From positions 1 to 64,000 of IMG/VR virus record IMGVR_UViG_3300047564_001181: a stretch of DNA of 64,000 nt; one strand, 5' to 3'. This DNA is from a virus. Below the pieces are notes generated by a model that had not been told where the DNA came from, did not search any database, and saw only the letters and a list, made by a program, of their open reading frames with translations. Positions 24,988 to 33,330 of the stretch are shown here, in pieces; positions within the stretch are counted from its first letter, which is position 1, and every line of letters begins with the position of its first letter. The position numbers and the translations under genes were made by a program.

Positions 24988-25298
24988 TATTGTTCCTCTG
25001 GTCTAGTAACTGGATGGTCTAACGGATTCCATTCACCATCTAATGCTTTGATAGTGGGGCATGGGTATTCGATATAGATTGGCTCTTCTATTCCGTCAGA
25101 GCAGATATTTGCATACTCAGTGCATGCTTCACATGCTAGGTCGTCATATGGACCATTTACTGCATTATGTAGGTTATAAACACTTTGAATAGCCGTTACT
25201 AATCTTCCTATAGCATCTTCATCATGCTTGCTTAAAACCGCCTCAATAGCGATATACTTCTTTGTATCGCAAATGCTACACATCTTCTTGCTCTTCAT
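24987..25298 (-). CDS. Zinc-binding phage protein
   Basis: 103 aa. CSICDTKK at residues 7-10 and CEACTEYANIC near 56-66. Middle helix IGRLVTAIQSVYNLHNAV. Probably one zinc site made of the two CxxC pairs. Function unknown. Confidence 0.65.
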   Translation of the reverse strand: MKSKKMCSICDTKKYIAIEAVLSKHDEDAIGRLVTAIQSVYNLHNAVNGPYDDLACEACTEYANICSDGIEEPIYIEYPCPTIKALDGEWNPLDHPVTRPEEQ

Positions 25299-25482
25299 CT
25301 ACTTCTTCTCTGGCATAGAATCCAAAGATATGCAGCATAACCTTTTCACGAATATATTCCATTTCTTCCTTGGAAGCTGGTCTACCATACTTTTCCGCAA
25401 AGTTATCCACAATACTATTAAACATCCCCACAGCCTCATCTGAGAGCTGTTCTGGTGTCTTTTCTATATTAATTTCCGTCAT
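25276..25482 (-). CDS. Hypothetical acidic helical protein
   Basis: 68 aa. LSDEAVGMFNSIVDNFAEKY, ASKEEMEYIREKVMLHIFG; acidic end. Overlaps both neighbours (23 and 14 nt). No family recognised. Confidence 0.6.
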   Translation of the reverse strand: MTEINIEKTPEQLSDEAVGMFNSIVDNFAEKYGRPASKEEMEYIREKVMLHIFGFYAREEVDEEQEDV

Positions 25483-25834
25483 CTAAATACCTATCTATTT
25501 TATCAAACATATCTTCGGTATCTATCATACCAAATCTAAATCTAAGAGCCTGTAAGACATACTTATCTATGGTGTCTAAATGCCCCTGTAAGGCATCCTG
25601 GAGGCTTGTATATCGGTTTACCCACACTTCTTCACCTATGCTGTTAAAAGCCATTGTCTCAAAGATGTAGGGGTTTCCTTCATCGTCCGTTCCATGCCTG
25701 AGACCAAGCCAGACTGTAGATACCATAACTCCATCAATCTCTGATTTACCAATGATTCTAGAGTTATCTTCAAATCTCTCCAACCACTGTGTATATGTGA
25801 TTGGAAGACCATGCATATCAAAGTATTTACTCAT
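25469..25834 (-). CDS. Conserved phage protein of unknown function
   Basis: 121 aa. ITYTQWLERFEDNSRIIG, VSTVWLGLRHG, YIFETMAF and RYTSLQDALQGH. The phrase TVWLGLDH/RHG...ETM is recurrent in phage proteins of unknown function. Overlaps its neighbours by 8-14 nt. Confidence 0.7.
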   Translation of the reverse strand: MSKYFDMHGLPITYTQWLERFEDNSRIIGKSEIDGVMVSTVWLGLRHGTDDEGNPYIFETMAFNSIGEEVWVNRYTSLQDALQGHLDTIDKYVLQALRFRFGMIDTEDMFDKIDRYLDDGN

Positions 25835-25958
25835 CAGAATCAGACTCTTCAGAGTCCTTTTCTTGTAATTTCTGTAGTTTTGCCTTAGTCATTTCAAGGT
25901 CTTTTTCAAGCTTTTCAATCTTATTCTGATAATAAGTTTCTGTAGCGTATGTAAACAT
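25827..25958 (-). CDS. Short coiled-coil protein
   Basis: 43 aa. YYQNKIEKLEKDLEMTKAKL then QKLQEKDSEESDSDE: a heptad helix with acidic tail. TAATG coupling with the gene upstream. Confidence 0.55.
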   Translation of the reverse strand: MFTYATETYYQNKIEKLEKDLEMTKAKLQKLQEKDSEESDSDE

Positions 25959-26122
25959 TATTTCTTTACTCTCTTTCCATTAGAAACCTTTGCACTAGCC
26001 TTAAGGTTATCAATTTCATCATTAAGTTCTCGAATCTTATCTGAGACCATAAGGACAGCAATAAACCATCCAATCATTACACCTATTGCAAGCATTAAGT
26101 ATAAGGCAAATAGCGTACTCAT
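25958..26122 (-). CDS. Membrane-anchored short coiled-coil protein
   Basis: 54 aa from ATG 26122 (AAGGAGTGAA upstream). Transmembrane helix LFALYLMLAIGVMIGWFIAV, then a heptad helix (DKIRELNDEIDNLKASAKV). Might pair with the 25827 product. Confidence 0.6.
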   Translation of the reverse strand: MSTLFALYLMLAIGVMIGWFIAVLMVSDKIRELNDEIDNLKASAKVSNGKRVKK

Positions 26123-26289
26123 TTCACTCCTTTGTGACAAGAGCAGTTGCATTCCTGCTCTATATTATTCCAGTCTGTGTACTTAGTTCTACATGTGTCG
26201 TGATGACCTGTAGTACACCAACCAAACTTGCTGTTTGACTTGGTGGCATTAGGATTAATCCTGTCTGCTGTTTTCTTTCTTTTCGGCAA
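26119..26289 (-). CDS. Cys/His-rich microprotein with CxCxCH tail, TTG start
   Basis: 56 aa. Basic start (PKRKKTADR), then WCTTGHHDTC, and CNCSCHKG at the end. Overlaps ATGA with the next gene. TTG 26289 is the only start giving the whole domain; AGGGG lies upstream. The CxCxCH end resembles that of the 41409 peptide. Confidence 0.55.
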   Translation of the reverse strand: MPKRKKTADRINPNATKSNSKFGWCTTGHHDTCRTKYTDWNNIEQECNCSCHKGVK

Positions 26290-26446
26290 GTCTTAGCCCC
26301 TTTACATCCTCTTGAACTAGGAGTAAAGCATACACGAAACCTTCTAAAAAGTCAAGGTTAAAGTTCTCGTGTTTGCCAGCATTTTTAATATGCTCATCAA
26401 TTCTCTTATATAACCAAGAAAGATTATTTGAAGTATCTTCCATCAT
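26255..26446 (-). CDS. Hypothetical helical protein
   Basis: 63 aa. NLSWLYKRIDEHIKNAGK, FLEGFVYALLLVQEDVKGLR. Two helices; no family recognised. Overlaps both neighbours. Confidence 0.55.
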   Translation of the reverse strand: MMEDTSNNLSWLYKRIDEHIKNAGKHENFNLDFLEGFVYALLLVQEDVKGLRLAEKKENSRQD

Positions 26447-26603
26447 CTACCTTCATCATATATAAATCTACATCATTTAATGCACCATTGTAAGTCCATG
26501 TCCACCCAACCATACAGGGTCCGTCAACTTCATCATAGACAACCCAGTAGTAGGACTTTTTCCAAAATGGTTTTTTAGTATCTCTAAAAATTTTATACTT
26601 CAA
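26424..26603 (-). CDS. Small aromatic beta protein, TTG start
   Basis: 59 aa from TTG 26603 (AAAGG 8 nt upstream); upstream ATGs would need overlaps of more than 80 nt with the glycosylase gene. KYKIFRDTKKPFWKKSYYWV, CMVGWTWTYNGALNDVD. No family recognised. Confidence 0.55.
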   Translation of the reverse strand: MKYKIFRDTKKPFWKKSYYWVVYDEVDGPCMVGWTWTYNGALNDVDLYMMKVDDGRYFK

Positions 26604-27093
26604 CCGTTTGCCTTTGTTCGTGTGTACTCCAGAAATATGTACATCCTTTATCTGGGCAACAAACATATTCCATAAAGATATGACCTTCAGCTTCATATTC
26701 AGCATAGTGGGCTGGGTCTTTTTCCCATAAGCGACCACGATGTGTAATCATAACTCGGTTATGCATATCTTCATCTTCCATCCAGAATGGTCTTTCGTAT
26801 GGCTGGTCAACAAAGTGACGCTTATAGGTATCCTTAATTACTTCCCAATTATTTTCCCACTTATATCCACGCTGTTCCATCTCTGTACGAATAGCCTTTA
26901 AGTAGAAATATAGGTCGTGCTCATAGCCCTTAAACATTTTAACTGCTGGATGATTACGCCATGCATTGCTAGGAGACTCTCCAGCCAGCACAGTCATAAT
27001 CTGACGACCCTCTAGTAATTGTTTAACTAAGCGTTTATAGTCTAAAACTTCTGCACAATGCTTAAAGTTTGCTTCTGGTAAAAATACTTGCAT
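26593..27093 (-). CDS. Pyrimidine-dimer DNA glycosylase family protein (DenV-like)
   Basis: 166 aa. MQVFLPEANF, VLDYKRLVKQLLEGRQIM (residues 17-34), WRNHPAVKMFKGYE (45-58) and IRTEMEQRGY (68-77) follow the layout of the PF03013 pyrimidine-dimer glycosylase family. Such enzymes excise UV-induced dimers. T4 endonuclease V uses the amino group of Thr2; here residue 2 is Gln, so catalysis may differ or be lost. The C-terminal 60 residues add CCPDKGCTYFW, a possible zinc site. Confidence 0.8.
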   Translation of the reverse strand: MQVFLPEANFKHCAEVLDYKRLVKQLLEGRQIMTVLAGESPSNAWRNHPAVKMFKGYEHDLYFYLKAIRTEMEQRGYKWENNWEVIKDTYKRHFVDQPYERPFWMEDEDMHNRVMITHRGRLWEKDPAHYAEYEAEGHIFMEYVCCPDKGCTYFWSTHEQRQTVEV

Positions 27094-27101
27094 TTTGTTC
27101 C

Positions 27102-27278
27102 TTATGGTTGGTTTGCAATAAAGGCTGACACTGCTTCGGTATAAGCCTCTGTTGAATAAATTAAATCTTCAATATGAGTATTATAGCCCTCTTTGAAGGT
27201 ATTGTCAAGGTATTGTTGCAAACCTTTTGAGAACCAATCTACAAAATAATCGTTAGAAAAGTGTCGAGTGGTCTTCAT
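27102..27278 (-). CDS. Hypothetical protein
   Basis: 58 aa from ATG 27278 (GGAGAT upstream). KTTRHFSNDYFVDWFSKGLQ, YSTEAYTEAVSAFIAN. Helical; no family recognised. Confidence 0.55.
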   Translation of the reverse strand: MKTTRHFSNDYFVDWFSKGLQQYLDNTFKEGYNTHIEDLIYSTEAYTEAVSAFIANQP

Positions 27279-27516
27279 TGCTATCTCCAACATAAACATC
27301 CGCTATTCCTGCATTTTTAAGAAACGCAAATGTAGCCATTAGCCACTCACGAGACTCACAGGTAAAACATCCACAGTAGGCATCGAATGGCTGCCAACCT
27401 TCTGGAAGTTCACTTTCATCTGCATGAAGAGACTCAAAGCAATTAGACATATGAAACTCTAAATATGCTTCCAGTTCTTTTGCTAAATTTTCAGGTATTA
27501 CAATTTCTGGTATCAT
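27253..27516 (-). CDS. Hypothetical protein with a Cys motif
   Basis: 87 aa from ATG 27516, which overlaps the DUF732-like gene's stop by 4 nt. Helical N-terminal half (ENLAKELEAYLEFHMSNCFE), then PEGWQPFDAYCGCFTCESRE. Overlaps the next gene by 26 nt. Confidence 0.6.
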   Translation of the reverse strand: MIPEIVIPENLAKELEAYLEFHMSNCFESLHADESELPEGWQPFDAYCGCFTCESREWLMATFAFLKNAGIADVYVGDSNEDHSTLF

Positions 27517-27863
27517 TTTACCCACGATTCTGTTTGATATGTGTACTGTGGACAAAAATGTTCTACGCTTTCCTTTACAATAATTGCTCCATAAATAAAG
27601 GTAGAATCATTTCGCTTTTGTTGGTCAAAGACTACTGCGAATATTGCATCATCCGCACTCTGACCGCTATCTAGAATTCCGCATACGAACTCTGATAGAC
27701 TTAGGAGCTTTTCATCATTTTGTAATTCAACAATCTTATGATTAATTTCTCTTAGCTCCTGTATATATTTATCTTTAGCTAGTTTTTCTTCGAACTTATA
27801 TGTAGTTCCAATAGTTGCTGTGGTTGCAATTACGATTGCAAGACCAATAAAAAAGTTTTTCAT
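27513..27863 (-). CDS. DUF732-like exported protein, leaderless
   Basis: 116 aa. An N-terminal hydrophobic helix (FFIGLAIVIATTATIGTTY) acts as signal or anchor. The remainder has FVCGILDSGQSADDA and EHFCPQYTYQ: the paired Cys and CP.Y end are typical of DUF732, a secreted actinobacterial domain. The ATG is 6 nt after TAATAT, with TTGACA 17 bp upstream, so the transcript has no leader. Confidence 0.7.
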   Translation of the reverse strand: MKNFFIGLAIVIATTATIGTTYKFEEKLAKDKYIQELREINHKIVELQNDEKLLSLSEFVCGILDSGQSADDAIFAVVFDQQKRNDSTFIYGAIIVKESVEHFCPQYTYQTESWVK

Positions 27864-27869
27864 AGGAGA

Positions 27870-27898
27870 ATATTACCATATCTCTCTGGGTTTGTCAA
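27870..27898 (-). promoter_or_regulatory. Promoter of a leaderless gene
   Basis: On the minus strand TTGACA (27898-27893), 17 bp, TAATAT (27875-27870), TCTCCT, ATG 27863. Confidence 0.85.
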
Positions 27899-27905
27899 TA
27901 GGAAA

Positions 27906-27930
27906 TCCCCCAGCCGTAGCTAGGGGGAAA
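27906..27930 (-). terminator. Terminator-like hairpin of the lysis operon
   Basis: TCCCCCTAGC...GCTGGGGGA on the minus strand, 8 nt before the -35 box at 27898. T-run is short. Confidence 0.6.
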
Positions 27931-27948
27931 TCCGTAAGTATAATTATA

Positions 27949-28182
27949 CTATCTTTTAGCTCTCTTGTCAACCTTAACGAAAGCCTCATTTATTTCATCT
28001 TTAGATAGTTTACCATCTTGTAGGTATGCTCTAGCTAGAGACTCTACAACTGTTGCAACGCCCAAGCCACCAGCCAATACTGCTGCTTGCCAAACCTCAA
28101 TGCCAACCAAAGAGCCAGCACCAATAACGCCTAGACCATTTGCAGCAAAGACAGCAACTATTCTCAATAGAATATTATTCAT
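27949..28182 (-). CDS. Two-helix membrane protein, holin-like
   Basis: 77 aa from ATG 28182 (a GTG at 28194 is also possible). Two hydrophobic helices (NNILLRIVAVFAANGLGVIG; VWQAAVLAGGLGVATVV) and a charged C-terminus with an EF-hand-like phrase (LQDGKLSKDEINEAF). It fits a class II holin. Overlaps its upstream neighbour by 8 nt. Confidence 0.65.
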   Translation of the reverse strand: MNNILLRIVAVFAANGLGVIGAGSLVGIEVWQAAVLAGGLGVATVVESLARAYLQDGKLSKDEINEAFVKVDKRAKR

Positions 28183-28369
28183 CTTTGTCACCACCCTCTC
28201 TTATGTATAGAGTAAGTAGCCAAATTGCCAATGAAAATAAAATTGCATTTCCAATAACTGTTTTAGCACTTCCCTCAAGAACGCACCATGCGGTGAACAT
28301 TCCAAGCAGAGTCCAAATCTGATTTAATGTCTCAATGAATGAGTCTTTAATCCATTTTAGTAGTTTCAT
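28175..28369 (-). CDS. Two-helix membrane protein, holin-like
   Basis: 64 aa. Helices LLGMFTAWCVLEG and VIGNAILFSLAIWLLTLY, with acidic tail GGDKDE. ATGA overlap with the 413-aa gene; GGAGTACAAG upstream. Two small membrane genes in a row suggest a holin/antiholin pair. Confidence 0.65.
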   Translation of the reverse strand: MKLLKWIKDSFIETLNQIWTLLGMFTAWCVLEGSAKTVIGNAILFSLAIWLLTLYIREGGDKDE

Positions 28370-29607
28370 CTTGTACTCCTAACTAGCGTAATTGCTGTTG
28401 TAGAGCCAACAATCTGTGTAACAATAATTGCTGGAATAACAGCTTTTTGTGCCTGTTTTCTTTGTTCTCTTGTCATGTCTGCACCAATATTCATAATCGC
28501 AGTAGCCACCTGACCAGGATTTGTAAAGATAGCATTGATTAAATCTGAAGGGCTTTCAAACAGTTCTAGTGCCTGAGCAACTGTGACTGTCAATTCCACT
28601 CCATTCTCTAATACAATAATGCCATCAACATTATCTAGGTTAGGGTCTGTGCTATTACAAATTTCTGTTGCAGAACCAATGTCTTCTTCTCTTCCGTCCC
28701 AATATAGTTTATATTGCTGAATTGCTGTCCATCTAACCTCTGAGTTATCTATGGGTGAGTTTCCAATACAGTTTATATTTTTATTTCTAATTTCTGGTAG
28801 TGGTTCTGGGAAGTTTGGTTTGTATGCATTGCATGCTTCTTCAACCGTATCGATATTTTCTGTGTTTCCATTCCAATATAAGTAGTATCTTTGATATGCT
28901 TGCCAAGTTTCTGTGACTTGTGTATATGGATTTGGTCCAGTGCAAGTTAGTGTCCTTGATTCAATAGTAGGCTGCGGCTCTTCTGCACACTGCTCTGTAA
29001 CTGGAATAACTGCACCATTCCAACATTCTTTTGTTTCTACTGGTATTCCACCATCTCCAACTTGAAATGTGGAATCAATTGCAACTACAGATTCATTAGC
29101 TTGATACCTAATTCCTCTTCTTAGATTTTCTGGAAGCCAGCCCTCAGATGTTACTTCTCCGACCCAAGTTCCATTATCGTATCTAAGAATTCTTAATTCA
29201 ATATATGTTAAGTCTCCTGTAGATTGTGGGTATGGTCTTACTGCCCATTTAATACATAGCGTATTTGCAGTTACTCCATACTTTAAGTAAGCCCCATCGC
29301 CCCAAGTTACCCAGTCATATCCTGCTACGGAAATGCTAGGGGTATTTGGGTAGTCCCAATATGTGGTATCAGAGACACCGAAGGATAGTACGCCATTTGT
29401 GCTTACGAATACCTGCTCATACTCTGTCTGACCCAACTTAAGACTAAACGGCAGATTCATCTGAAATGATGAGTCGTCTGCCGCAGGGAATGTTGTTGTA
29501 TTACATACATACTCTACGCTATTGTTTGCCATAACGATTGGAATATTAATTGATATCACTCCAAGAATTGTTGCGATAATAGCGAATAGTTTTATTTTTC
29601 TATTCAT
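28366..29607 (-). CDS. Large exported protein with C-terminal membrane helix
   Basis: 413 aa. Signal peptide at residues 5-27 (IKLFAIIATILGVISINIPI). Residues 40-165 include VFVSTNGVLSFG, a phrase typical of nidogen/PA14-like beta domains. Two repeats with YYLYWNG(N/R)-E(N/E)I and paired Cys occupy 215-325. A C-terminal hydrophobic helix (VIPAIIVTQIVGSTTAITLV) ends in RSTR. Exported and surface-exposed in the infected cell, perhaps involved in lysis of the envelope or superinfection exclusion. GGAGAAAGG upstream. Confidence 0.65.
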   Translation of the reverse strand: MNRKIKLFAIIATILGVISINIPIVMANNSVEYVCNTTTFPAADDSSFQMNLPFSLKLGQTEYEQVFVSTNGVLSFGVSDTTYWDYPNTPSISVAGYDWVTWGDGAYLKYGVTANTLCIKWAVRPYPQSTGDLTYIELRILRYDNGTWVGEVTSEGWLPENLRRGIRYQANESVVAIDSTFQVGDGGIPVETKECWNGAVIPVTEQCAEEPQPTIESRTLTCTGPNPYTQVTETWQAYQRYYLYWNGNTENIDTVEEACNAYKPNFPEPLPEIRNKNINCIGNSPIDNSEVRWTAIQQYKLYWDGREEDIGSATEICNSTDPNLDNVDGIIVLENGVELTVTVAQALELFESPSDLINAIFTNPGQVATAIMNIGADMTREQRKQAQKAVIPAIIVTQIVGSTTAITLVRSTR

Positions 29608-29646
29608 TCACCTTTCTCCTATGCAGAACAAATGTCTGCTTAGTTA

Positions 29647-29652
29647 ATTATA
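29647..29652 (-). promoter_or_regulatory. Probable -10 box
   Basis: TATAAT on the minus strand, 40 nt before the ATG at 29607; no good -35 hexamer, though TTCAAT is 13 bp upstream. Confidence 0.4.
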
Positions 29653-29675
29653 CTTTATAATTGAACTAAATACGA

Positions 29676-29704
29676 AAAGGGGACAGGAAAAATCCTGTCC
29701 CCTA
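29676..29704 (-). terminator. Rho-independent terminator
   Basis: AGGGGACAGGA-tttt-TCCTGTCCCCT with TTTT after it on the minus strand; ends the 33.3-29.7 kb chain. Confidence 0.9.
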
Positions 29705-29725
29705 TTCTTTGGGTTACAAATTAAA

Positions 29726-30256
29726 TTAATACCAATTTTTTAATTTAAAATGTGAATAAGCATCACAAGGAGTGCCATATCGTAAATCGATATACTTTGC
29801 ACCCCATTCAATTTGTGTTGCTGGGTTAGTCATCCAATCGTCTCCTGCACTTGCCATTTTATTTGCAGGTAGTGATTGAGGAATTCCGTAAGCACCAGAT
29901 GATGAATTCTTAGCAAGATGATTCCATCCGCTTTCACGAGTCCAAAGAGTACTTAAACAGGAAAATTGTTTTTGTTCCCATCCATATTTCTCTTTAATAT
30001 ACCATTCAGCGTACATCTTATTACTTTTAGGATTTCCTAAAACAATTTGAATAGAAACTTCGTTTTTCTTATTTCTATCTACTTTTGTCTTAAAAGACTT
30101 ACTAGCAAGGGTCTTGTCCTGACCCTTCAGCTCTTTCAGTTTAGCTTCCGACAGGATTACTGTGGAGCCGTTTGTAAGAGCTAGAGCAGGGTCTTGACTT
30201 GTGTTTGACCCTACTACGGCTAGAGTTACTACAACGAGTGTTGTTGCTATTTTCAT
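29726..30256 (-). CDS. Exported lytic transglycosylase-like protein
   Basis: 176 aa. N-terminal signal (TTLVVVTLAVVGSNTSQDPA). From residue 98: CLSTLWTRESGWNHLAKN, SGAYGIPQSLPANKMASAG and QIEWGAKYIDLRYGTPCDAY. This is the SLT/Rpf-like lysozyme fold, with Glu of RESGW as catalytic acid; it cleaves peptidoglycan. The signal suggests Sec export. It lies with holin-like genes, so a lysis role is likely, in addition to the CHAP endolysin at 42.5 kb. Confidence 0.85.
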   Translation of the reverse strand: MKIATTLVVVTLAVVGSNTSQDPALALTNGSTVILSEAKLKELKGQDKTLASKSFKTKVDRNKKNEVSIQIVLGNPKSNKMYAEWYIKEKYGWEQKQFSCLSTLWTRESGWNHLAKNSSSGAYGIPQSLPANKMASAGDDWMTNPATQIEWGAKYIDLRYGTPCDAYSHFKLKNWY

Positions 30257-30295
30257 AGCCTTACCACCTTTCGCAACCGCCCTCGTAGGACAGCT

Positions 30296-31327
30296 TTATT
30301 TTATTGCATGTGGAATAGACTCACCTTTTGCGAGACTACTTACTTCCACATACATACATTCTACACTAAGGTCAGACAGTTTGTCAATCCCAGAGTAAGA
30401 AATGCCCGATTTAATACCATTTTCAAAAGAAATTAATGTATTTACTACTGTTCCTTTATACGGAATTACAGTTGATACACCCTCTACAACAGAAACATAT
30501 CCTCGTGAATGTTGTGCATCTGCACTTGCCATTCCACGAAATTCCTTACTGATTGGATTACCATTGCTATCATAGTGAGTTTCTCCTGGACTTTCATCAT
30601 GACCAGCAAGAACTGAGCCGAGCATAACTGCATGAGCACCTGCAGCAAATGCCTTTACAGCATCACCACTATTACGAATACCACCATCAGCAATGATTGA
30701 GGCATCGGTGTCCTTCCTATGCTCTACAATATCCATAATTGATGCTAGTGTTGGAATGCCGTGACCAGTAACAATACGAGTAGTACAGGCTGAGCCTCCA
30801 CCGATTCCTACACGAATTGAGTCTGCCCCAGCATCTGAAAGACGCTTAAAACCTTCCCAAGTAGAAACATTGCCCGCCATGATATGTACAGGAAGCTCTC
30901 TAAGCCTTTCTACAGCCCTAATAGCAATTTCGCTATGCCCATTAGCCGTATCTACAATAAGGCAGCTAACGCCCTCTCCTACAAGTTTTTGGGCATGTTC
31001 AAAGAAGTCTCCAGTTGCACCTATTGCAAAGAAGTTGTTAATATATCCATCTTCTCTAAGATTTCTTGCAATGTTTATCTGTTGTTCATTTGACATATAT
31101 CTATGAATTGAGCCAGTAGCACCCATATTTGCAAGAACAACTGACATGTATTCATCACATACTGTATCCATTGGTGCAGCAATAATTGGTAATCCTAAAT
31201 TAATTAATCTATTATCTCTACCAATATTCATTACTAAATCAACATTTTTTCTACTTTTTACATCCGAGTGCTGTGGCACAAGAAGGATATCATCGAAGGA
31301 CAAAGCCTTCTCAATATATTTTTTCAT
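30296..31327 (-). CDS. guaB: IMP dehydrogenase / GMP reductase homologue
   Basis: 343 aa. [15 protein letters not shown] (residues 9-23), [41 protein letters not shown] with catalytic Cys about residue 181, [14 protein letters not shown] and FRGMAS complete the TIM-barrel pattern. No CBS pair, and the length is that of GMP reductase. Whether it makes XMP from IMP or IMP from GMP cannot be told from sequence. It would alter guanine-nucleotide pools of the host. Starts 4 nt after the FkbM gene. Confidence 0.92.
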   Translation of the reverse strand: MKKYIEKALSFDDILLVPQHSDVKSRKNVDLVMNIGRDNRLINLGLPIIAAPMDTVCDEYMSVVLANMGATGSIHRYMSNEQQINIARNLREDGYINNFFAIGATGDFFEHAQKLVGEGVSCLIVDTANGHSEIAIRAVERLRELPVHIMAGNVSTWEGFKRLSDAGADSIRVGIGGGSACTTRIVTGHGIPTLASIMDIVEHRKDTDASIIADGGIRNSGDAVKAFAAGAHAVMLGSVLAGHDESPGETHYDSNGNPISKEFRGMASADAQHSRGYVSVVEGVSTVIPYKGTVVNTLISFENGIKSGISYSGIDKLSDLSVECMYVEVSSLAKGESIPHAIK

Positions 31328-31330
31328 TAA

Positions 31331-32035
31331 TTATCTATTCCAACATTCTGTGTTATTAATTGCTAATTCTTTATTAATCCAAATTTGGTCTTCAATATCC
31401 CATCCCCATTCGTATGAAATATCGGCAAGATAGAAACCATTATCTTCCATAAATTTTTGGACTTCAAGGTTATTCCTATGGTTGTTATGTGTTGGCTTCT
31501 TTTCTGTTTCTAGGTGTAGTAACTTGACATTACGAAGGTTCTCTTTAAATCCCTGTAAAACTTGCCAACTATATCCTTCGGTATCAACCTTTACAATGTC
31601 AATAATTCCTTCTGTCAATCCAACAGAGTTGAGGAAAAAGTCCATAGTTAAAACAAATACTGGGATTTCTTCAATATGTCCTTGCAAGTCTTGTTGGTTA
31701 GCAATCCTAGATGAATATAAAGACGAACACCCCTGATAGTCTTCTCTATCATGATTTACCTTCATGAACATATCTGTACCGTTAAAGTCGGAGATTGCGT
31801 TCTGATAAACTTCCATAAAGCCATAAAACTTTTTAGTCTTCTCTACAGCACTAGGATTAGCATCAATTGCAATAAGTCTATTTACTCTATCCTTCCCTAG
31901 TTTATTTGATAAATAAGCTAAATCATGACCGTCACGAGTTCCAACATCAATAAGAATCTTTGCACCTTCACCAAAGAACTTTCTAAAGTTAGTTACTACT
32001 GGTTCTAATGGATTTACATTAACTAGATGTCCCAC
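31331..32035 (-). CDS. FkbM-family methyltransferase
   Basis: 234 aa. ILIDVGTRDGHDLAYLS (SAM-binding loop, residues 25-41), AIDANPSAVEKTKKFYG and IIDIVKVDTEGYSWQVLQGF are the FkbM pattern. These enzymes O-methylate sugars and secondary metabolites. Overlaps the glycosyltransferase gene by 17 nt. A glycan that is built and then methylated is the likeliest product. Confidence 0.9.
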   Translation of the reverse strand: MGHLVNVNPLEPVVTNFRKFFGEGAKILIDVGTRDGHDLAYLSNKLGKDRVNRLIAIDANPSAVEKTKKFYGFMEVYQNAISDFNGTDMFMKVNHDREDYQGCSSLYSSRIANQQDLQGHIEEIPVFVLTMDFFLNSVGLTEGIIDIVKVDTEGYSWQVLQGFKENLRNVKLLHLETEKKPTHNNHRNNLEVQKFMEDNGFYLADISYEWGWDIEDQIWINKELAINNTECWNR

Positions 32036-33185
32036 TAATACCCCTTAAATAATCTTTCAATGTTTCTGTTGTACCTTTCCAAGTTAATCTCTCTGAACCT
32101 TGTCTATGTATAGTTGGAATTTTAAACCTGCAAGCCTCCGCCACAAACTCTTTGAATTGAGATTCTGAATCTGTAACTCTAACAAAATCTGCTAAAGCAA
32201 AGTCCTCAAACCCTCTAAATGAAACAGATGTACCCACCACTGGTCTTCCAGATACAAGTGCTTCTGCTGTTTTTAGATTTGAGCCGCCGCCATATGGAAT
32301 AGGAAGTGCAATAACATTTGCAGACTCAAGTAGTTGATTTAATTCTTTATCTGTACGCTTTCCAAGAAAACGAATTGTAGTGTCGTGATACTCGTTTCTT
32401 TCTGGACCTAATTTTCCACGAAGACCATCACACATTGTGCCAACAAAGATTAAATCTGTATGGTCTGGTAGCCAATCAACCGCATTATAAAGATACTTGA
32501 TTGAACCTTCAATGTTTGGTGGATGTCCAGAACCTACAACAAGAGCATAGGTATGTGCAGATTTAACATCGCTTAGACTGGCATTAGTTCCATTATTAAC
32601 TGCAACTACATTTTTAGCACCATTTTTTCTAAACCATTCAGCATCTCGTTCTGTAACACAAATAACCAAATCTGAATTTTCAGCAATTTCAATTTCAGTA
32701 TCTTCTAGAAAATCAATTGCTGCATTCATATGCTTTGGCTCAAGACCTTCTAATAGTTCTGGCTTTAACATAAACTCGATATTGTGACTAGAATGAATAA
32801 CCTTAACTTCTGGATAACGCTTCTTTAGCTTCTTTACTTCAGTCCACATCCAAGGATGGTCGAATATGATAGCGTCTGGAACTCCATTCAAGAATCCCTC
32901 TATTCCCATATCCTTAAATAGCATAGCAATATCATCTAATTGAGGATGATTACTCTTCATAAACTCTGGCATAGGAAGCCAGGCAAAATGCAAATTATTG
33001 CAATTAACTACATAGGAATTAGGAAATACTTCCTTGACTGCCTTACTAATTTCTCTAGACCTAATTGCACCACCCCACTCACCATCTGCAGGAAATGGAG
33101 ATAGAGATACAATAGTTGCATCTTCTGGAAGACTAAACCCAGAATCTGAGTATGCCCTAATCTTTTTCATTATCAAATCTTTCAT
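32019..33185 (-). CDS. Glycosyltransferase (GT4-like)
   Basis: 388 aa (or 383 from the second Met). N-half ATIVSLSPFPADGEWGGAIR; C-half ALVVGSGHPPNIEGSIKYL, IRFLGKRTDKELNQLLES and PIPYGGGSNLKTAEALVSG, which is the donor-binding end of GT-B enzymes. Not closely similar to the other two glycosyltransferases of the window. Donor and acceptor unknown. Confidence 0.85.
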   Translation of the reverse strand: MKDLIMKKIRAYSDSGFSLPEDATIVSLSPFPADGEWGGAIRSREISKAVKEVFPNSYVVNCNNLHFAWLPMPEFMKSNHPQLDDIAMLFKDMGIEGFLNGVPDAIIFDHPWMWTEVKKLKKRYPEVKVIHSSHNIEFMLKPELLEGLEPKHMNAAIDFLEDTEIEIAENSDLVICVTERDAEWFRKNGAKNVVAVNNGTNASLSDVKSAHTYALVVGSGHPPNIEGSIKYLYNAVDWLPDHTDLIFVGTMCDGLRGKLGPERNEYHDTTIRFLGKRTDKELNQLLESANVIALPIPYGGGSNLKTAEALVSGRPVVGTSVSFRGFEDFALADFVRVTDSESQFKEFVAEACRFKIPTIHRQGSERLTWKGTTETLKDYLRGISGTSS

Positions 33186-33330
33186 ACTCTGAAAATTCTG
33201 TATGTTCTAAATATTCTTCATGAACAATTCCATCTTTTTCCCAAGTAACAAGCGAGAAAAAAGTACCATGCTGAATAACAGTTCCAATACAACTATCATC
33301 AAATATCCAGACTTTATCTCCAGAACTCAT
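33157..33330 (-). CDS. Small SH3-like protein
   Basis: 57 aa. SSGDKVWIFDDSCIGTVIQH, LVTWEKDGIVHEEYLEHTEF: strand pattern of a KOW/tudor-like barrel. Overlaps the next gene by 29 nt and the previous by 4 nt (ATGA). Confidence 0.55.
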   Translation of the reverse strand: MSSGDKVWIFDDSCIGTVIQHGTFFSLVTWEKDGIVHEEYLEHTEFSEYERFDNEKD

